Of a DNA stretch of 64,000 nt, positions 1 through 12,927 are shown piece by piece (the stretch's first letter is position 1; each line of letters begins with the position of its first letter). Made by a program: the position numbers and the translations under genes. The notes under the pieces were generated by a model. It did no database searches. It was not told the DNA's origin and saw only the letters and a program-made list of their open reading frames with translations. The DNA comes from Tethya wilhelma (Eukaryota > Porifera > Demospongiae > Tethyida > Tethyidae), in assembly GCA_964030475.1 (NCBI GenBank), contig CAXIPT010000001.1, positions 6,458,166 through 6,522,165 on the forward strand. The letters are read 5' to 3'.

Positions 1-228
1 CGAGAACTTTGTTATTGCTGTATATACCCAGCTGGATGGCTTTGAAGTAGCAGTTAATGGAACACACTTCACAAACTACAAGTAAATTTTTGATTGCTAA
101 AATTAATAATTGTAACCTAAACACTCTATATTTTGGTCCTAACCTACAGGTATCAAGAGCCCTTAGCTAAGGATATGGTGGTGATGGTGTCTGGAGTTCC
201 ACTTATATACAAGATTCAGCGTTTTTGA
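1..228 (+). CDS. Galectin-like protein, 3' end (two exons, partial)
   Basis: The first reading frame (exon to 81, intron 82-149, exon 150-228, stop TGA) encodes the end of a galactoside-binding lectin fold. Visible is a strand pair around VNGTHF followed by Y-x-E-P, then a hydrophobic strand VVMVSGVPLI and a short tail ending IQRF. In galectins the matching region (F-x-V-x-VNG-x-H-x2-F/Y ... I-x-GDV-x-L) forms the last strands of the carbohydrate-recognition domain. The splice joins K and Y in phase with a GT-AG intron of 68 bp. A polyadenylation-type AATAAA lies near 284. The conserved sugar-contacting residues lie upstream of the window, so binding specificity cannot be judged. Galectins are normally cytosolic or secreted by a non-classical route. 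The family call rests on about 50 residues. Confidence 0.6.
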
Positions 229-653
229 AAGATGAATGAACATTCTGCAGATCAATCTGACTTAGCAAATGATGTAATTGTTTAATAAAGGGGCTTCTCT
301 AACTTTTTCTAGGCACAATGAGTAAATATTTTCATACAGTAGATAGCAATTGCTATAAGAAACCTCATTGGAGAGGATTTTTTTTCTTACTTAATTAATT
401 CTGACAGTTAGTAATGTATGCATAAACATTGATTTCAAATAACCCATATTGACCATAACCACATGCATGATGTTGAGGTTCATTGGTATATGCTGCTGCA
501 TTGAACATTATGATGAAACCGCATTGTCTTCTTCTTCTATGAATTTAGTAAAGGTCGTCAATAATGAATGCTTGTCTAGATGATAAGTATATTAGTGTTT
601 TTAATTTTGATGACCGTTTCCTAATACTCTCTTCTTTGGTCCTGGTCCGTGAC

Positions 654-1316
654 ATGTCTGGCTCCCCAGAAAAGCACCTTCAACTACAGCTTTTACAGAG
701 TAGACTAGCAGATTTGGAGAGACAGGTGAGGAATATGTATAAATGGATGCACTGTTTTCCTCACATCAACTCACTGAGTCAAGTAACTGCAATTCTTCTA
801 CCAGATAAAAGAATACACAGTTATCGAATATGAACTTTCATCCCTACCTGCTGGAAACGTAAGCCTGTACAAAGTATATGCTTCAATGATTACAAATATT
901 AAACATTTTTACTATAAAATATCACAGACAGTCTACACCAGACAAGCAAGTGGACTAGTATTCTACAAGACAGACCCTGTGAAGACTCACGGAGAACACA
1001 AACGTAGGTTTTTTTTGTTTATTTCTTTCGTACAAGTTCAATAGTGTGATATTTTTATTTTGTCTGTGCATTGTTGTGGGTCTATGTGGAGGGAGAACTG
1101 AACACGAAGGAGAAGTGGCTGTATATATGACGGCCAAAGTGTGTGTGTACCCCTCAAGTTTACTTGGGAATTGTGATATGTATGGATGTAGACAGAGTAA
1201 GGTGTTCACAGCAAATATTATTATCATTGTCAGGTAAACTTGAAGAGTTAAAAACATTGCATTCATCAACAACAAAAGAGATTCAAACACTGACTGGCAG
1301 AGGTGTACAGAAATAA
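654..1316 (+). CDS. ASDURF: ASDURF-like prefoldin-family small protein (four exons, about 94 aa)
   Basis: Four exons (654-725, 805-858, 928-1003, 1234-1316) splice in phase through GT-AG introns into a protein of about 94 residues that starts MSGSPEKHLQLQ and ends GRGVQK. It has the layout of a beta-type prefoldin: an N-terminal heptad helix (LQLLQSRLADLERQIKEY), a central hairpin (NTVYTRQASGLVFYKTD) and a C-terminal helix (KLEELKTLHSSTTKEIQTL). The hairpin pattern VY-x-R-Q-x(3)-G/N-x-V/I-F is the one in human ASDURF, a subunit of the PAQosome/R2TP prefoldin-like module encoded there by an upstream ORF of ASNSD1. Here it is a spliced gene of its own. An in-frame ATG at 564 would add 30 residues; I chose 654 because coil-like sequence begins there. 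Another small prefoldin-like protein is the main alternative. Confidence 0.72.
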
Positions 1317-1619
1317 CAATTAACAATTGGAGCTTGTGCTTGCTAAAATTTAAGTTAATCTTGTCACTTGTAACAATACTATTCTGTGGAATTAATTGGT
1401 CCCACTGTGTTAGTCCATTTATGCATACACACACAAAAAATGACAGAAATAAATATAATACGGTGCTGATGAGACCTGTGAATATGATTGACACACTTAT
1501 ACACAAATAAATATACATTGCCACAGTAATACAGTATACCACGGAACAAAAATAAGACTTAGTTTTTGCTAGGATGAACTGCATGTGAAGTGGTTAGCAT
1601 AAAATTAGAACTTCCACCT

Positions 1620-4600
1620 TTAATGTGCTGAGTCAGCACCATCATCTTCCTCATCAATGATGTCATCATAATCGTCGTCATCATCGTCATGGTGATTAAC
1701 ATGGTTGATGACACTTTGCTTGAGAAGGAACCGCATGCGATCCTGAGTGTGTGCAGAAACAATAGCACTGATCAGCCAATCTTTAGTTTGCAAAGTTGTC
1801 TTTCTTACCCTAGATTTCCCCCAGAAGTCAACAATCTCACTGGGGTCTTCTTCAAGATTAACCTCGCGATGTACTGCATAACATACATCATATTATTATT
1901 ATCGTAACTTCCCATACTACATATCTATGACATTGTGTGTACCTGTTCCATCCAGTGATTGTTCGATCAGTGTCCACGATAAAAAGCTATCTGGTTTCAC
2001 TTTAAAGTACATCCTATGAAACAGAAAGGAGGAAGAACACTCAAAGACTAGGTAGGCTCTTTGTGTGAGAGACATGAATCATGGTGGGATACCATGGGGC
2101 AGGAAATTAAGTGGGACTACATGAGTACTAGTACAGGAACTCCATGACATGAATCATCTAGACTAGCTGGTGCCTGAAACTCACCTCACAATATCCTCAA
2201 CACTGCATTGTGGTGGTATCCTCAAAGTCTGAGGGTGAAATCAAAATGTCTTCAATAAACAGACAATTTGAACAACATCAGTTCCCAATAAACAATAAAT
2301 TGAATTAGTAGAACACATCCTCACCACATGACACACACACAGCTGGTCTAGGTCTACAAGATTCCAACCATAAACTATTTGTGTGAATTAGCTGAGGACC
2401 TACACTGAGTTGTGGCCATGCTTGGTAAAGTCTGGCTCTGGGATCACCATTGCCAGCAGCCAGCCACAGCTGTCAGTGAGGCTCCAAAAGGGTGGTGGGG
2501 TTTTGGTGTGTCATTGAAATGGAGGGATTGGCCTTCACCCAGAGTGTACATGGCTAGTGATCCACCTACCTTGAAGTTCCCTTCACCCAAGAAGACCTTA
2601 GTGGTACGTTCAGTTTCAGTCAATGGAGGAACGATTCGACCAGTCTGTAAAAGTATAGCACAATATGCATATTAACTTTAACTGCACATGTTTAACTTGA
2701 ATATTATATTGACTAGTGTGTGACAGTGAGGGTATTGGCTACTGTGTCACCTAGCTACTGAAAGTGTGTGTGTTTAGTGACTTGACTACAAAAGTAGAAT
2801 GTTGTAGATTTGTCGCTACATTGAGTGTTTTCACTTACTAGTTCAACCATTCTTTGCTTGAGATTTAACACCGTGCACATTGCTGTGGGCTCAGTCTGTA
2901 TGCATACATGGGAGAACATACTTATGTCATTAATTTGAACAGTTCATACTCATTTGGATGGGAAAATGTAAACAAAGAGCATCATTCACATACATCTTCC
3001 TCTGGTGCTTCAAGTAGTCTATTTTCTGTTCCAAGTACACAATGACCTGTAGAGAAGTCAAGGAAATTTTTGCATGTAGATAATTGCCTCCTACCACTGA
3101 ACAAGGAGCAGTCTGGTGTGCTGCTATAGTTGTGGCAAACAATCAACTTACTGGGAAACCATCCTGCATTGCCATTCAATACACCAAAGTACCTGTAATT
3201 GTTACACATGTGGTGTCAGTTTTAAGGTAGTGTGACAATATAGAATATTATGATCTACAAGACAACACTTCTGAATGCTCACCACTCTGGTGAAGGGTCA
3301 AAAGGTTCGAATGGCTTCTGCGAATAGAGTCCCTGTGTGTGTGGTGAGAGGGAGAATGAAGACACCAAGCTTAAGATGATTTTAAAGGACCATTAAAGAA
3401 CCATCTTTGAACTTACAGGTTTCCACTTTCCCATTCCATTTTTAAAGCCCACCACACTGACTTCATCTCCATTCTTGAAGCTCAATTCTACACAGTATGA
3501 TTAGAGAAGTAACATTACTTAATGTGTAGAACTACTTCTACAGTTATATAATCATCAAAGGGTCTTCACATTGAGAAGGTTAATTGTGGTTTGCTAATAT
3601 CGTACCATCTTCAAGCATTCCAAGGTAGCTGACTTTAGCTTTGACTTTGGCACATCGAAAGTTCTCATCAGGCACACTCAAGTGAGATAAAAGCTAGAGC
3701 AATTAACAGCAACAAATTATCAATCAGGCTACACTTTAGACCAAATCCTATCCCTTCAGTATTATCCCATCAGAGAGCACCCTCTTGCTGTCCTCCTAAC
3801 CACACACACCTGATTAAAGAGTCTCTTTTGTGCAAATATTCTCGACTGGAGTTCCTGGAACCAAGTGTTCTTCTCCTCTGCCGACCCTGCCAAGAAATGG
3901 TAGACTTTCTTTGGTGTTCCGAGGATGAACCCATTCTCTGGGATCTTGTCTTGAGTTGTGAGGTTGCTTGTGTCAGTGGTCCATGCCTGGGCCAGCATCA
4001 CTCTCTCTTTCAGTTTGAAAGTCTTTCGACTTCTGCCAGTTACCTGAACACCCGAAATAAGTAAACAATCATAGGTGGAATCTTATATCCACAACAGACT
4101 CAGCAAATACTACAATTAGTGCATTTTATATCCTTGTTCTCAGGCCGTTTATGGTACATAAAATAAATTTCGTTAGTAGCAGAGTTAAACTGTGCATCTT
4201 AGATAGTGAGACATCAATTATATGCTTGTATCCTTCTACCATGGCTGCACTTTAGTGGATAATGGTTTATAATTCACTTATGTGGTTATGGATTCATTAA
4301 GTGATTATTAAAAACTTCCTCCCTTAGGCTATACATGTATCTTTTAAGTGTACACCTGACTAATGTCAAACAGAAGGATTGATAATTTGATTTACTGAGA
4401 TGCAACTTAGCAGCAGCTAGGTTGTGTAATTCAATCTGTCTTGTGGTACAATCATGTGTTGTATTCCATTGTCAATAAATAATGCAGTATTCTAATGACT
4501 CGTGCAAGATTGAATGATCATGTAAACTTATCATTGGCAATCTTACTTGTGCTATTAGTAGAACATCACTGCACAGAAGTAGGTACCTATTATCACAAGA

Positions 4601-7600
4601 ACACTGCATGAAATCACAATCCTGTGACAAACCACCACTCTTGTACCTTTCTGTGGGGTCAGTGTAGTCTGGCTTTGTCTTTTGGACAGTGCCTTCCTTG
4701 ACAAATGTCCTCTGGTGCTCTGACTCAAAGAAGGAACGGACAGACAATGAAGAGTCTGTTCTTCTAACTCTCAATGGAGAGTCAGCTGAGTCCCTAAAGA
4801 GACAGGAAGAACAGGAGAGGAAGAGGCTCATTAGTGGTCACCAACCACAACAATAGAAGCAAACCCACAAATACAAACACACATCTGATCTATGTAGGCG
4901 AACAAGTGCTTATGCCCAGCATTGCAAGCACACCTTTTCTTTCTCCTTAGTGTTCCAAAACTGTCTGTCCTGTGAGATTTTTCTAGCAATTTTTAGAGAC
5001 ATATCGATCATTTAACTTCTCATCACATTGGTCATTGATCTCACAGACTGTACTGTCCTCCTTACCTCGTGGTTTGATCCACTTGGCTGTGATCAGATTT
5101 AGCTCATCATGGGGGAACCTCTTTGTGATGGTATACAACTTCAACTCATTTTCAGCACGACGAATATTCTCATTGCAGTCAATGGCAATCTGTGTGAAGT
5201 GTACAATAATATTCATACATACATGTACAGCAAAACTTGGGGCGGGGCTCGATTCTACGTAGCTATAAATAAACACCAATTCCATACAGCTATATATTTG
5301 TGTGTCCAGCAATCTTCACTGATAAATGTATAATCTAATGTATTATGTGCATTTGTGATTGTGTATGTACTTTTTGTACGAAATTCAGAGCTTCCTTGAG
5401 AGTGGGGTGATCAGGGTGCTCCTGTAGGACAATAAGGATGACAGACTGATTATGTACCGAACAAGTTACTTGGAAAAACCCAAGCAACATCCATCCCAGG
5501 GCTATCTTTCCCAAAATATTAATTTTGTTTACCTCTGTTGTGTGCTTCAGGAGATCCTTCAGTAGCAGCTCGTATCTTGGTACTCTCTGTAATGATGGTG
5601 AACAATGAGTGGTAGTGAATGGTAAAGTGGATTACAGTGAATGTGTCCATGACAATGAGATGTGCTTCACATACTTGAATTGGTTCCAGTAGAAGTGAAT
5701 TGAGAGTTCTCTGGCATTCAAGCTATATCGTGTGTGTATTTCAACATTATCTCTGTACATACTGGTCTATAGAACATGACTGTACAATATAATACCTACC
5801 TCTGTTTTCTCAAGCCATAGCTTAAATTTATCCTGGCTGGTTATCTTTGTCAAAATCTAAACAAAAAACAGTCACCAATCAAGAAAGAAACACTGCTAAA
5901 ATAACCTAAATTGAAACTAATATATCTGATTATAAAACAACACATGCAGTAACAACAACACCTCTCCCTCTAGCTTTCTGACCCCAAACAAAAAAAAGTG
6001 GAAATATGGGAGGCCTGATTCAAGAGGTCAACAGTACACGGTACAATATGCCTAATGTGTGATACTAGGTCATTAGTGATGATTACAGTTGCTGTTTTAC
6101 CTGACTACCCAGTGTGTGTTGTACGGCATATGTAACAAACAGCTTCATGTGATGTCCCTGTACATGGAAGAAACAAAGAAAATACATCTTCAAGTACAAG
6201 TTAATCTCACTAGAAAAATAAACACTGAGAATACAGTCATACTAAGCTACTGAATGCTCTTGAGAAAACAAGCATTTGACAAAAAATGTCATGAAAATCA
6301 CAGATACACAAAACAAGAGTATTATATGCACCAAAACTATCAGCATGTTGACAATATATACACAGAGATACCATGTGTATACGTATGCACTCTAACGTAC
6401 CCACAACATAAAGATATCCCCCATCCTTGTCTGTTTCTCATCCCAAGCCTCCATGCGAGACTTCAGTTGTACCAGAAGAGCCTCTGACAGACCAAGGAGT
6501 GGCTGATGGAGAAAAAAAAAATCAATACGTAGTCAAAACTAACAGAGCTTTGTTCTTTTGAGTACATTTGGCCTAATCAGTGTCTCAATGCAGTCTAATA
6601 GTGTGAAATGATTGAATGACATGTGCCATCCATCAGTGCAGACGTACCACTATATTAGAGAAGACAGCATTGTAGTCTTCGTGAGAAATGACTCCGTGAT
6701 TTTGAGAGAGTGGGACAACAAATTTCTGCACAAAAAAACAAAACCAAAGACAAAATATAACATACCTGTGTGCATACAGTTCAGCTGCTATTAATCAATT
6801 AAGGTGCCTGCCTCCATATGCTTCAAAGCTAATGATAACCCAAGCCTATTAGTTAGGCTGGCTCAATCACATAAGATGATTTGAGCTTAAACAATCATGC
6901 TTTGTTGATGTCACCTCGATCAGTGCACAAAAAGGAACTTAGGGCATGTGTAAGAGTTGTGCAATGGTATACCTCGTTCAACATTCTCAACTTGTTCAGG
7001 TAGGCTTCTTCAGATGTGTAGACCTCCTGTAGAAAAGCACAAGAAACATAATATAAAGATGGGAAAATACAACAGTTAATAATATAGGATGGTAGTCTTG
7101 GTAACTACACAATAGTAATGGATGAATATGTTCAGACTTGAGAGAAGTGCATTCCTGCACTGAATTTCACAGACAGTGATTGATAAACATGATGCTTATC
7201 ACGTTTTGCCATCAACAGGTAATGCTAAACAACTTAGGCTAAGGAATGCAATGTTTTCTATTACACCAACAAACTCTCAGCTGCTTCCTGTTGGCCTTAA
7301 TTTAATTGCTGATTCATTGCCCAGTGGTAGACTTGACCTATGACAAGTTGTAAATGATTTTGATGTTCAAATTCATAAACATGCATGTGCATGTAAAATA
7401 TGTGTACCATATGGATGCTGAGATACACAAAAACACTGGTCAGCAATGCCTGAGAAAACTTCCCCCAAGAAGCATTAACAAATAGTGATGTAGGCCACCA
7501 TAGCTCTTTGTTGTGGGTGATAATGCCATTATAAGCTATAGAGCTGTAGGGCATTAATAGATCTCTGTGAAGTTAATGTTCACCAGCATGAGAGCTAACA

Positions 7601-10210
7601 CCAAGTTACAGCTGGCAAGATAATTATGTGTGTCACCCACAAAAAGTTTAAAAGTCTGAAAGGAATAATTTGGAGACCAACTCATGTAGAACCATTTTTC
7701 AATTAGGCCAGTTATTGAGTTAAACATGCCACCTTGTATAATTAACTCAGACACACTTAGTGTCTACACCTATTAGATGTCTTCACTCAAAATTACCTCA
7801 GCAACTATTACATGTAGGTACCAGTTCCGCATACATGTTAGATCTATTAGTGGAAGTGTTTTGAAACTTACAAGTGCAATTTTGGAACGTTTTGAAGAGT
7901 CAAATTCAATGAACTTTGGATCTAAAGAGGAACAAAAGATAGGAAATTGAAGAATAGCAGTACATGAAAACCATGGCTATGTCATACATAAGTGTGTGCA
8001 TATCATGTACACTAAAGCTGTACAACTGAGAGAGACAGGAAGGATGGATGCACAAGGTTTTATTGTGGCAAGTGTTTCTGCACATCTACAACAGAATAAC
8101 AGGTCTTCCCTGAAACTGACATCACCATAGAGACACAGGGTGTATAGTCATTGAATGTCATTCTTTTGCCTATAAGCTGACAATTACCGGTAATAAGCAA
8201 GAATGGTAGTGGAGTGACGATTATTTTAGGTATGATGTCTCACAATTTTCACTCTAGAGTGACTATAAATGGTGAATGCAATCTGCTTGTCAACACAAGC
8301 TGGACGAAACTCATGAAATTGCTTCACTGCAGTTATTGTGCAAATCTGAGCTTGTGCTGTTGGGGTGCTCTTATGTTACTGTAGTAATGTTATACGTGCA
8401 TGTCTTTCTGTTATCTTAAACACTTTAAGCGGCTGTTCCAGTGAATAAATCCATACATAATATTATGTACATTTTGTCTTATACTAGTGAATATGCATAT
8501 AGAGAGAGAGAAGAGAAAGAAAAGGAAAAAAAAAACACTTACCATTGACATAATGCTCCGTTGAACACTTAATGTCCCTATTAGGAATTGAGCAAATGAA
8601 CAACATCATCAATAGCCAATAGCAACAGACACAAAACCCACTCTAACGTGTAGGCAAACAAAACTTCTGTCTACCGCTAGAGGTGACATGAGAAACTAGC
8701 TATTATAATCATAACTCGTAATTCCAAGGATAAAAATGGATTTCAATCAGATCGATGCATATCAGTAGAATCTGGTACATCGTACACTAGCTACATGTAA
8801 TGCTTACAAGTACAAGGTAAAAGGAAGTTGAAAGTTAAGGATTCAAGCTAGTGAATTGAAAATTCAAATTCAAACACACACTTAGTCTAGGTATACTCAC
8901 TTTAGTTTATAGATAGGGGAAGTGTCTTCAGCCACAAAACCAGCAGGAAAGAAGCCAATCTGTGTAAACAATAGTGCACACATTTTATTGGCACCTACAA
9001 GAAATGTTGATCAATTACCTCAAGGTCACTTAGTCTGAGTCCTCTCATCCATCCATCTGGAAATTCATCGGCAACCAACAAAATATCACCCTGGTTGAAA
9101 GAAGAGATTGTGAGATTGCAGTACAAAATGTACATTAATCATACATGCAGTGTTTTTTTTTCTTTTTGCTACATAAAACCTACATGATTGTGTGTTTCTA
9201 CTTCTGTTCATGCATACAATGGATGGCATAATGTCATGTGTACCATCTTAAGAGCCTCTCTCTGTCTTTATCATGTACGTTTTCGCTATACACAGACTGT
9301 CAATATTCTCTCTTACCAGGGAATTTCTCATTGTTTACATTAGAACATGGACCAAAGCTCCAATTCAAAAGCAAATGTACTTGGGTTAAACCACTGTGCT
9401 CTTTGGCTACTCATCATGGAACAACCAAAAAAATCTCCACTTGTTTGAGGTCAAGTTTCCCCTCTGCTAAATTCCATTACCTGTGACCTAAACCATACAG
9501 AGGTGTTGGAGTTCCTTGCTCAAAGGAAACTATCTTATGTAAAGTGGTGTCCTTTTTGTCATGGAAACAAGGTTTCTTAATCTATGATTTCAATTTCATT
9601 GAACCATACAGATTAGGTGAACTCAACTTAGCAAGCTGCTGACATTAATTTTGTTTACTTTGAGCTATGCTTGCAGAAATACTCTACATGAATACAATTT
9701 ACACAGGTGTCTGGTATGTTTCAACAACATTCATCACACATTGCATTATGTTGAAAAGGCAATTAAAGGGTCAAAACTCAGCCATGCATGAATGCAAACT
9801 TGTATGCAGCAGTTACCATGCCAGTTCCTAGCTACTTGCTATTTTAGTACCTCTACAAACTATTCATCACCTATAACTCTAAACTGCACTGCATGTCATT
9901 CCACAAAAAGTACTTGTGCTTTACAAGTATGCAGCAAAAAAAAATCCAAACAATACACTGGCAACTGTGTGCTTACTCTGCAAAGACTGAGCTCATCCGT
10001 CTGTGATGGATTGAAGTTCCAGGTTGCTATACATCTCCTGAGAGCTGGTCTGTAGTAAGTAAAAATAAAATCAACACTCTATTAAAATGAACAGCTGATC
10101 TAAAAAGCAAGCTAGAGCTAGATAGTCATATCCTACCTCTGTGGTACTCCTGGGGCATTGATACTACCGATAGAAGCTCCACTCGAAGTACGATTCATCA
10201 TAGGATTCAT
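1620..10210 (-). CDS. RhoGEF with SH3-DH-PH-SH3-RA architecture (about 20 exons)
   Basis: A Rho-family guanine nucleotide exchange factor, starting MNPMMNRTSSG at 10210 and ending in an acidic tail (HHDDDDDYDDIIDEEDD) with TAA at 1620-1622. Domains in order: SH3 in exons at about 10046-8913 (CIATWNFNPSQTDELSLCRGD, later GW-x-RGL, GFFPAGFV); DH domain at about 7028-5050 (EVYTSEEAYLNKLRMLNE, LLLEPIQRVPRYELLLKDLL, the family's helix-8 signature); PH domain at about 4818-3810 (VKEGTVQK, YLLLCSDVLLIAQ, VYHFLAGSAEEKNTWFQEL); second SH3 at about 3640-3130 (LSFKNGDEVSVVGF, GNAGWFPSKL); Ras-association domain at about 2630-1780 (KVFLGEGNFKTLRIPP, VEDIVRMYFKVKP). DH-PH would load GTP on Rho/Rac/Cdc42 at membranes, and the RA domain suggests input from a Ras-like GTPase. 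Its start codon is 158 bp from the oppositely oriented METTL25-like gene. Introns are 40-900 bp; individual small exons are inferred. I cannot name a direct vertebrate orthologue. Confidence 0.85.
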
Positions 10211-10368
10211 ATTGAAGACGACAATTGTCTCGTCTAGGCAAATCTTGTGGAATCAGAGTGTGAAACCACTTGAGAGTCAGAGCTGATATACGCACTTGAA
10301 ATGTGGGCGGAGCTAAAGCAGGTACCAACGCCCACCCACGTGGTTGAGGTTAAATTCTGCAAATTATT
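10211..10368. promoter_or_regulatory. Divergent promoter region, RhoGEF / METTL25-like
   Basis: Only 158 bp separate the two oppositely directed start codons, so both promoters and both 5' leaders must fit here or overlap the first exons. It includes GGGCGGAGC (GC-box-like) near 10306 and CACGTGG near 10337. No TATA box is obvious. Function is inferred from geometry. Confidence 0.5.
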
Positions 10369-12808
10369 ATGAAAATGGAAAAGAATCTTGTTCGTTTGCT
10401 GGCTGACTACAGATCTCTATTGGACAGTTATGTCATTGTGAGTGAGTTGAATTTATGCCATTATCAATGAGTGATTCTGTCCATCTGTCCTTTCCCCTCC
10501 AGGAATTCTTCACAGAAGACCACTGGGCCAAGCTGCCTCATTCATGGAGGGAGCCATTGTCCCAAGCTAGTCTAAAAGAAGTAGCACAACTACTTCTGGA
10601 CAACAGAACATCGCTTCCTAGGTAGTTTGTGGTCTATCAATAGAACTAAGAAAGACTTAAGCCCTCACACACTGCCACAAACTGTCCAGAAGGAGAGTGT
10701 ACCCCTTGTCATTGTTGGCCTTCAGTGCCACTGCACACCACTTGTCTCTGTCAAGAGAATGTAAGATACCTGATGAAGATGCTGTGATGACTGGAGGAAA
10801 GGCCGGTTGTCTTGTTCAGAGTTTAGATCACTTATTTCGACGTCATGTCAAACCAAAGAAACAGCATGAGATCAAACTGCTGGGAGAGGTAAATAGCCAT
10901 TACCGTGATATCACTAATATTGACTGACTATTTTTTCAGGCTATTTATGAGCTGTCCTGTCGCACTATGTGCAAGAATATCATTGTAAGTTTCACAATCT
11001 GAAGTACTCGTCCTAACATTTATTAAATTTTGATTAGATAATTGTGTATCATGTACCCTCCCACTACATACACACTCTCCAACGATAGGATGTTGGCTCA
11101 GGTCAGGTAAAGATGAGAAAATACTGTGGATATACTAAATAGAGATTCTCAATGTCACAGTATTCCATGGCATGTAGGGACATCTTGCCAGATACTTGGC
11201 CTTCCATTATGGTCTCAATGTAACAGCTGTAGAGGCGGTGGGCTGTCATCTAACTGCTGCCACGAAGTTTGATAGGTGAGGATCAAAATGATCTCACTGG
11301 AGGCTGCTACTTATTGTCACACTTTGTGTTTGTAAGCACCTTGTTTTGATGCACTTAGTGAAGTGGAAAAGGATATCGTTAAGAAGACCAGGTCTAGAGA
11401 GCAGGATTTTCTAGGCAGCCTTAGTGCAGAGGATGTAGGAAGTGTTAGACATGTTGAGACCTTGGTGAGTTAATTTAATTATATCATTCATGCAGGTATT
11501 CTTACTTGTTACATAGATGATATTACACAATTAGATTAGTCCTGAGATGTCTGTCGGTGATCTTCTTGTCCAAATGGGACTAGAAATGGACTCATCTTGC
11601 ACTGAAGGAAACAATGGTTCACCTTCAACATCATCACAACCACAAGAAGAAGCTTCTTGTTCTTCCGACTCTACCATTGGTGCTGATGGTGGAGTCCCCT
11701 CACGACAGTCTTTCATACTTGTGGGACTGCACACTTGTGGTGATCTTGCACCCACAATGTTTAGACTGTTCAGCCATAGCAAACAAATTGTTGGCCTTGT
11801 CTCTGTGGGTTGTTGCTACATGAAACTCACATGTTCTGACGACCTAAAAAAGCACCATGAGGAAAGAATTGATCAGTCTTGTGACGAAAACATTCAATGT
11901 AGTGACAAGCAAAAATCTACTCACAGTGTTTGTAAAAATGAATTTGATGATGGATTACCATCAAGTTCATCTACAAAATTTAATGCTGAAGAAGAGGTAT
12001 CAATGGTTCTCCGTGGCTATCCCATGAGTGCACTAGTGAGGTCTTTGCCTGGACATTCTCTCAGCTATGAGGCAAGAGAAGTTGCCTGTCACTCTCTTGA
12101 GGTATACTTGGAGAGATGTGTAGGTAATTGTTGCTGGGTTGTTCTTCCTATTCCTATTCCTCAGTAATCTTTATAATTTCCATGCAGCTGGTGAGGACTT
12201 GAATCATCTCAAAATCCACTGCCACAGAGCAGCTGTTGAGACTATTTTGAAGAAGGTACTTGAAGGATGTGCTCTTGACTGATAGTTTGCATTAACATTG
12301 TCTGATAGCTGATCACTATTCTTAATTATGTGACACCCATATGCAGTATGGCATGAAAAGAGCCCAAGTACGGATAAGCAAACGTGTATCAAAGCTTCCA
12401 TTTGTAGAGTAAGTTTACCAGATGAAGTTGACTGCATTCTATGATAATGTTGTTTACACGCTCAGCTATGCTCAAATGTTGGTGCAGTCAGTAGGGCTTC
12501 CTCCTCTCACTGCTGAGGAGCTCAGAGATTTGAGTCTTCTTGTGGATACACAATGGAAGAATGTTGCAAAGTTCTTTATGCTACGTTTGACCCTTGCACC
12601 CTGTGTTGAGAGTCTAATTCTGTTGGATAGAATACAGTTTCTCAAGGAGCAAGGTATTAAACCATATTGTCTATTTATTTTCTAGCTCAAAATTACCATG
12701 ACAGGGAATATTGTGTATTGTGATTGTGTAGGTCACTGTAATGTTCATCTGGTACCAGTCTTTGATCCCAAACTATCTCCAAGGAACTTTGTAGTTTTAG
12801 CAACATAA
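10369..12808 (+). CDS. METTL25: METTL25-family methyltransferase-like protein
   Basis: Multi-exon gene starting MKMEKNLVRLLADY and ending PRNFVVLAT. It has a class I SAM-binding motif, DVGSGQGHLARYLAFHYG (exons near 11091 and 11179), followed by the acidic strand NVTAVEAVG. Downstream come FILVGLHTCGDLAPTMFRLF and LVSVGCCYMKLT (11710-11830), the GLH-x-CGDL and GCCY blocks of the METTL25/METTL25B (RRNAD1) family, then YGMKRAQVRISKRVSKLPFVEYAQMLV. METTL25-family proteins are putative SAM-dependent methyltransferases; the substrate of METTL25 itself is not something the sequence shows. A serine- and acid-rich insert lies at about 11580-11700 and a second low-complexity insert at 11860-11990. Transcribed divergently from the RhoGEF; the TEDC2-like start is only 119 bp downstream. 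METTL25 versus METTL25B is not resolved by eye. Confidence 0.85.
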
Positions 12809-12927
12809 GTGTTTGGTTGGTAAGGGTCGTTACATTTAAATGCATCATATTTGACATAAACCATAGACTGATCTGCTAGTTTCACGATCTTTAGCTGCGC
12901 GCCACCTTCACCTTGCATCTGGCCTTG

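Noticed and set aside
955..1584. A 209-residue minus-strand open frame
   Set aside because: It lies antisense to the ASDURF-like exons and has no recognisable domain; hydrophobic composition follows from AT-rich sequence.
7297..7754. Two minus-strand frames between DH exons of the RhoGEF
   Set aside because: They lie in a long intron, lack suitable splice sites and do not extend the DH domain.
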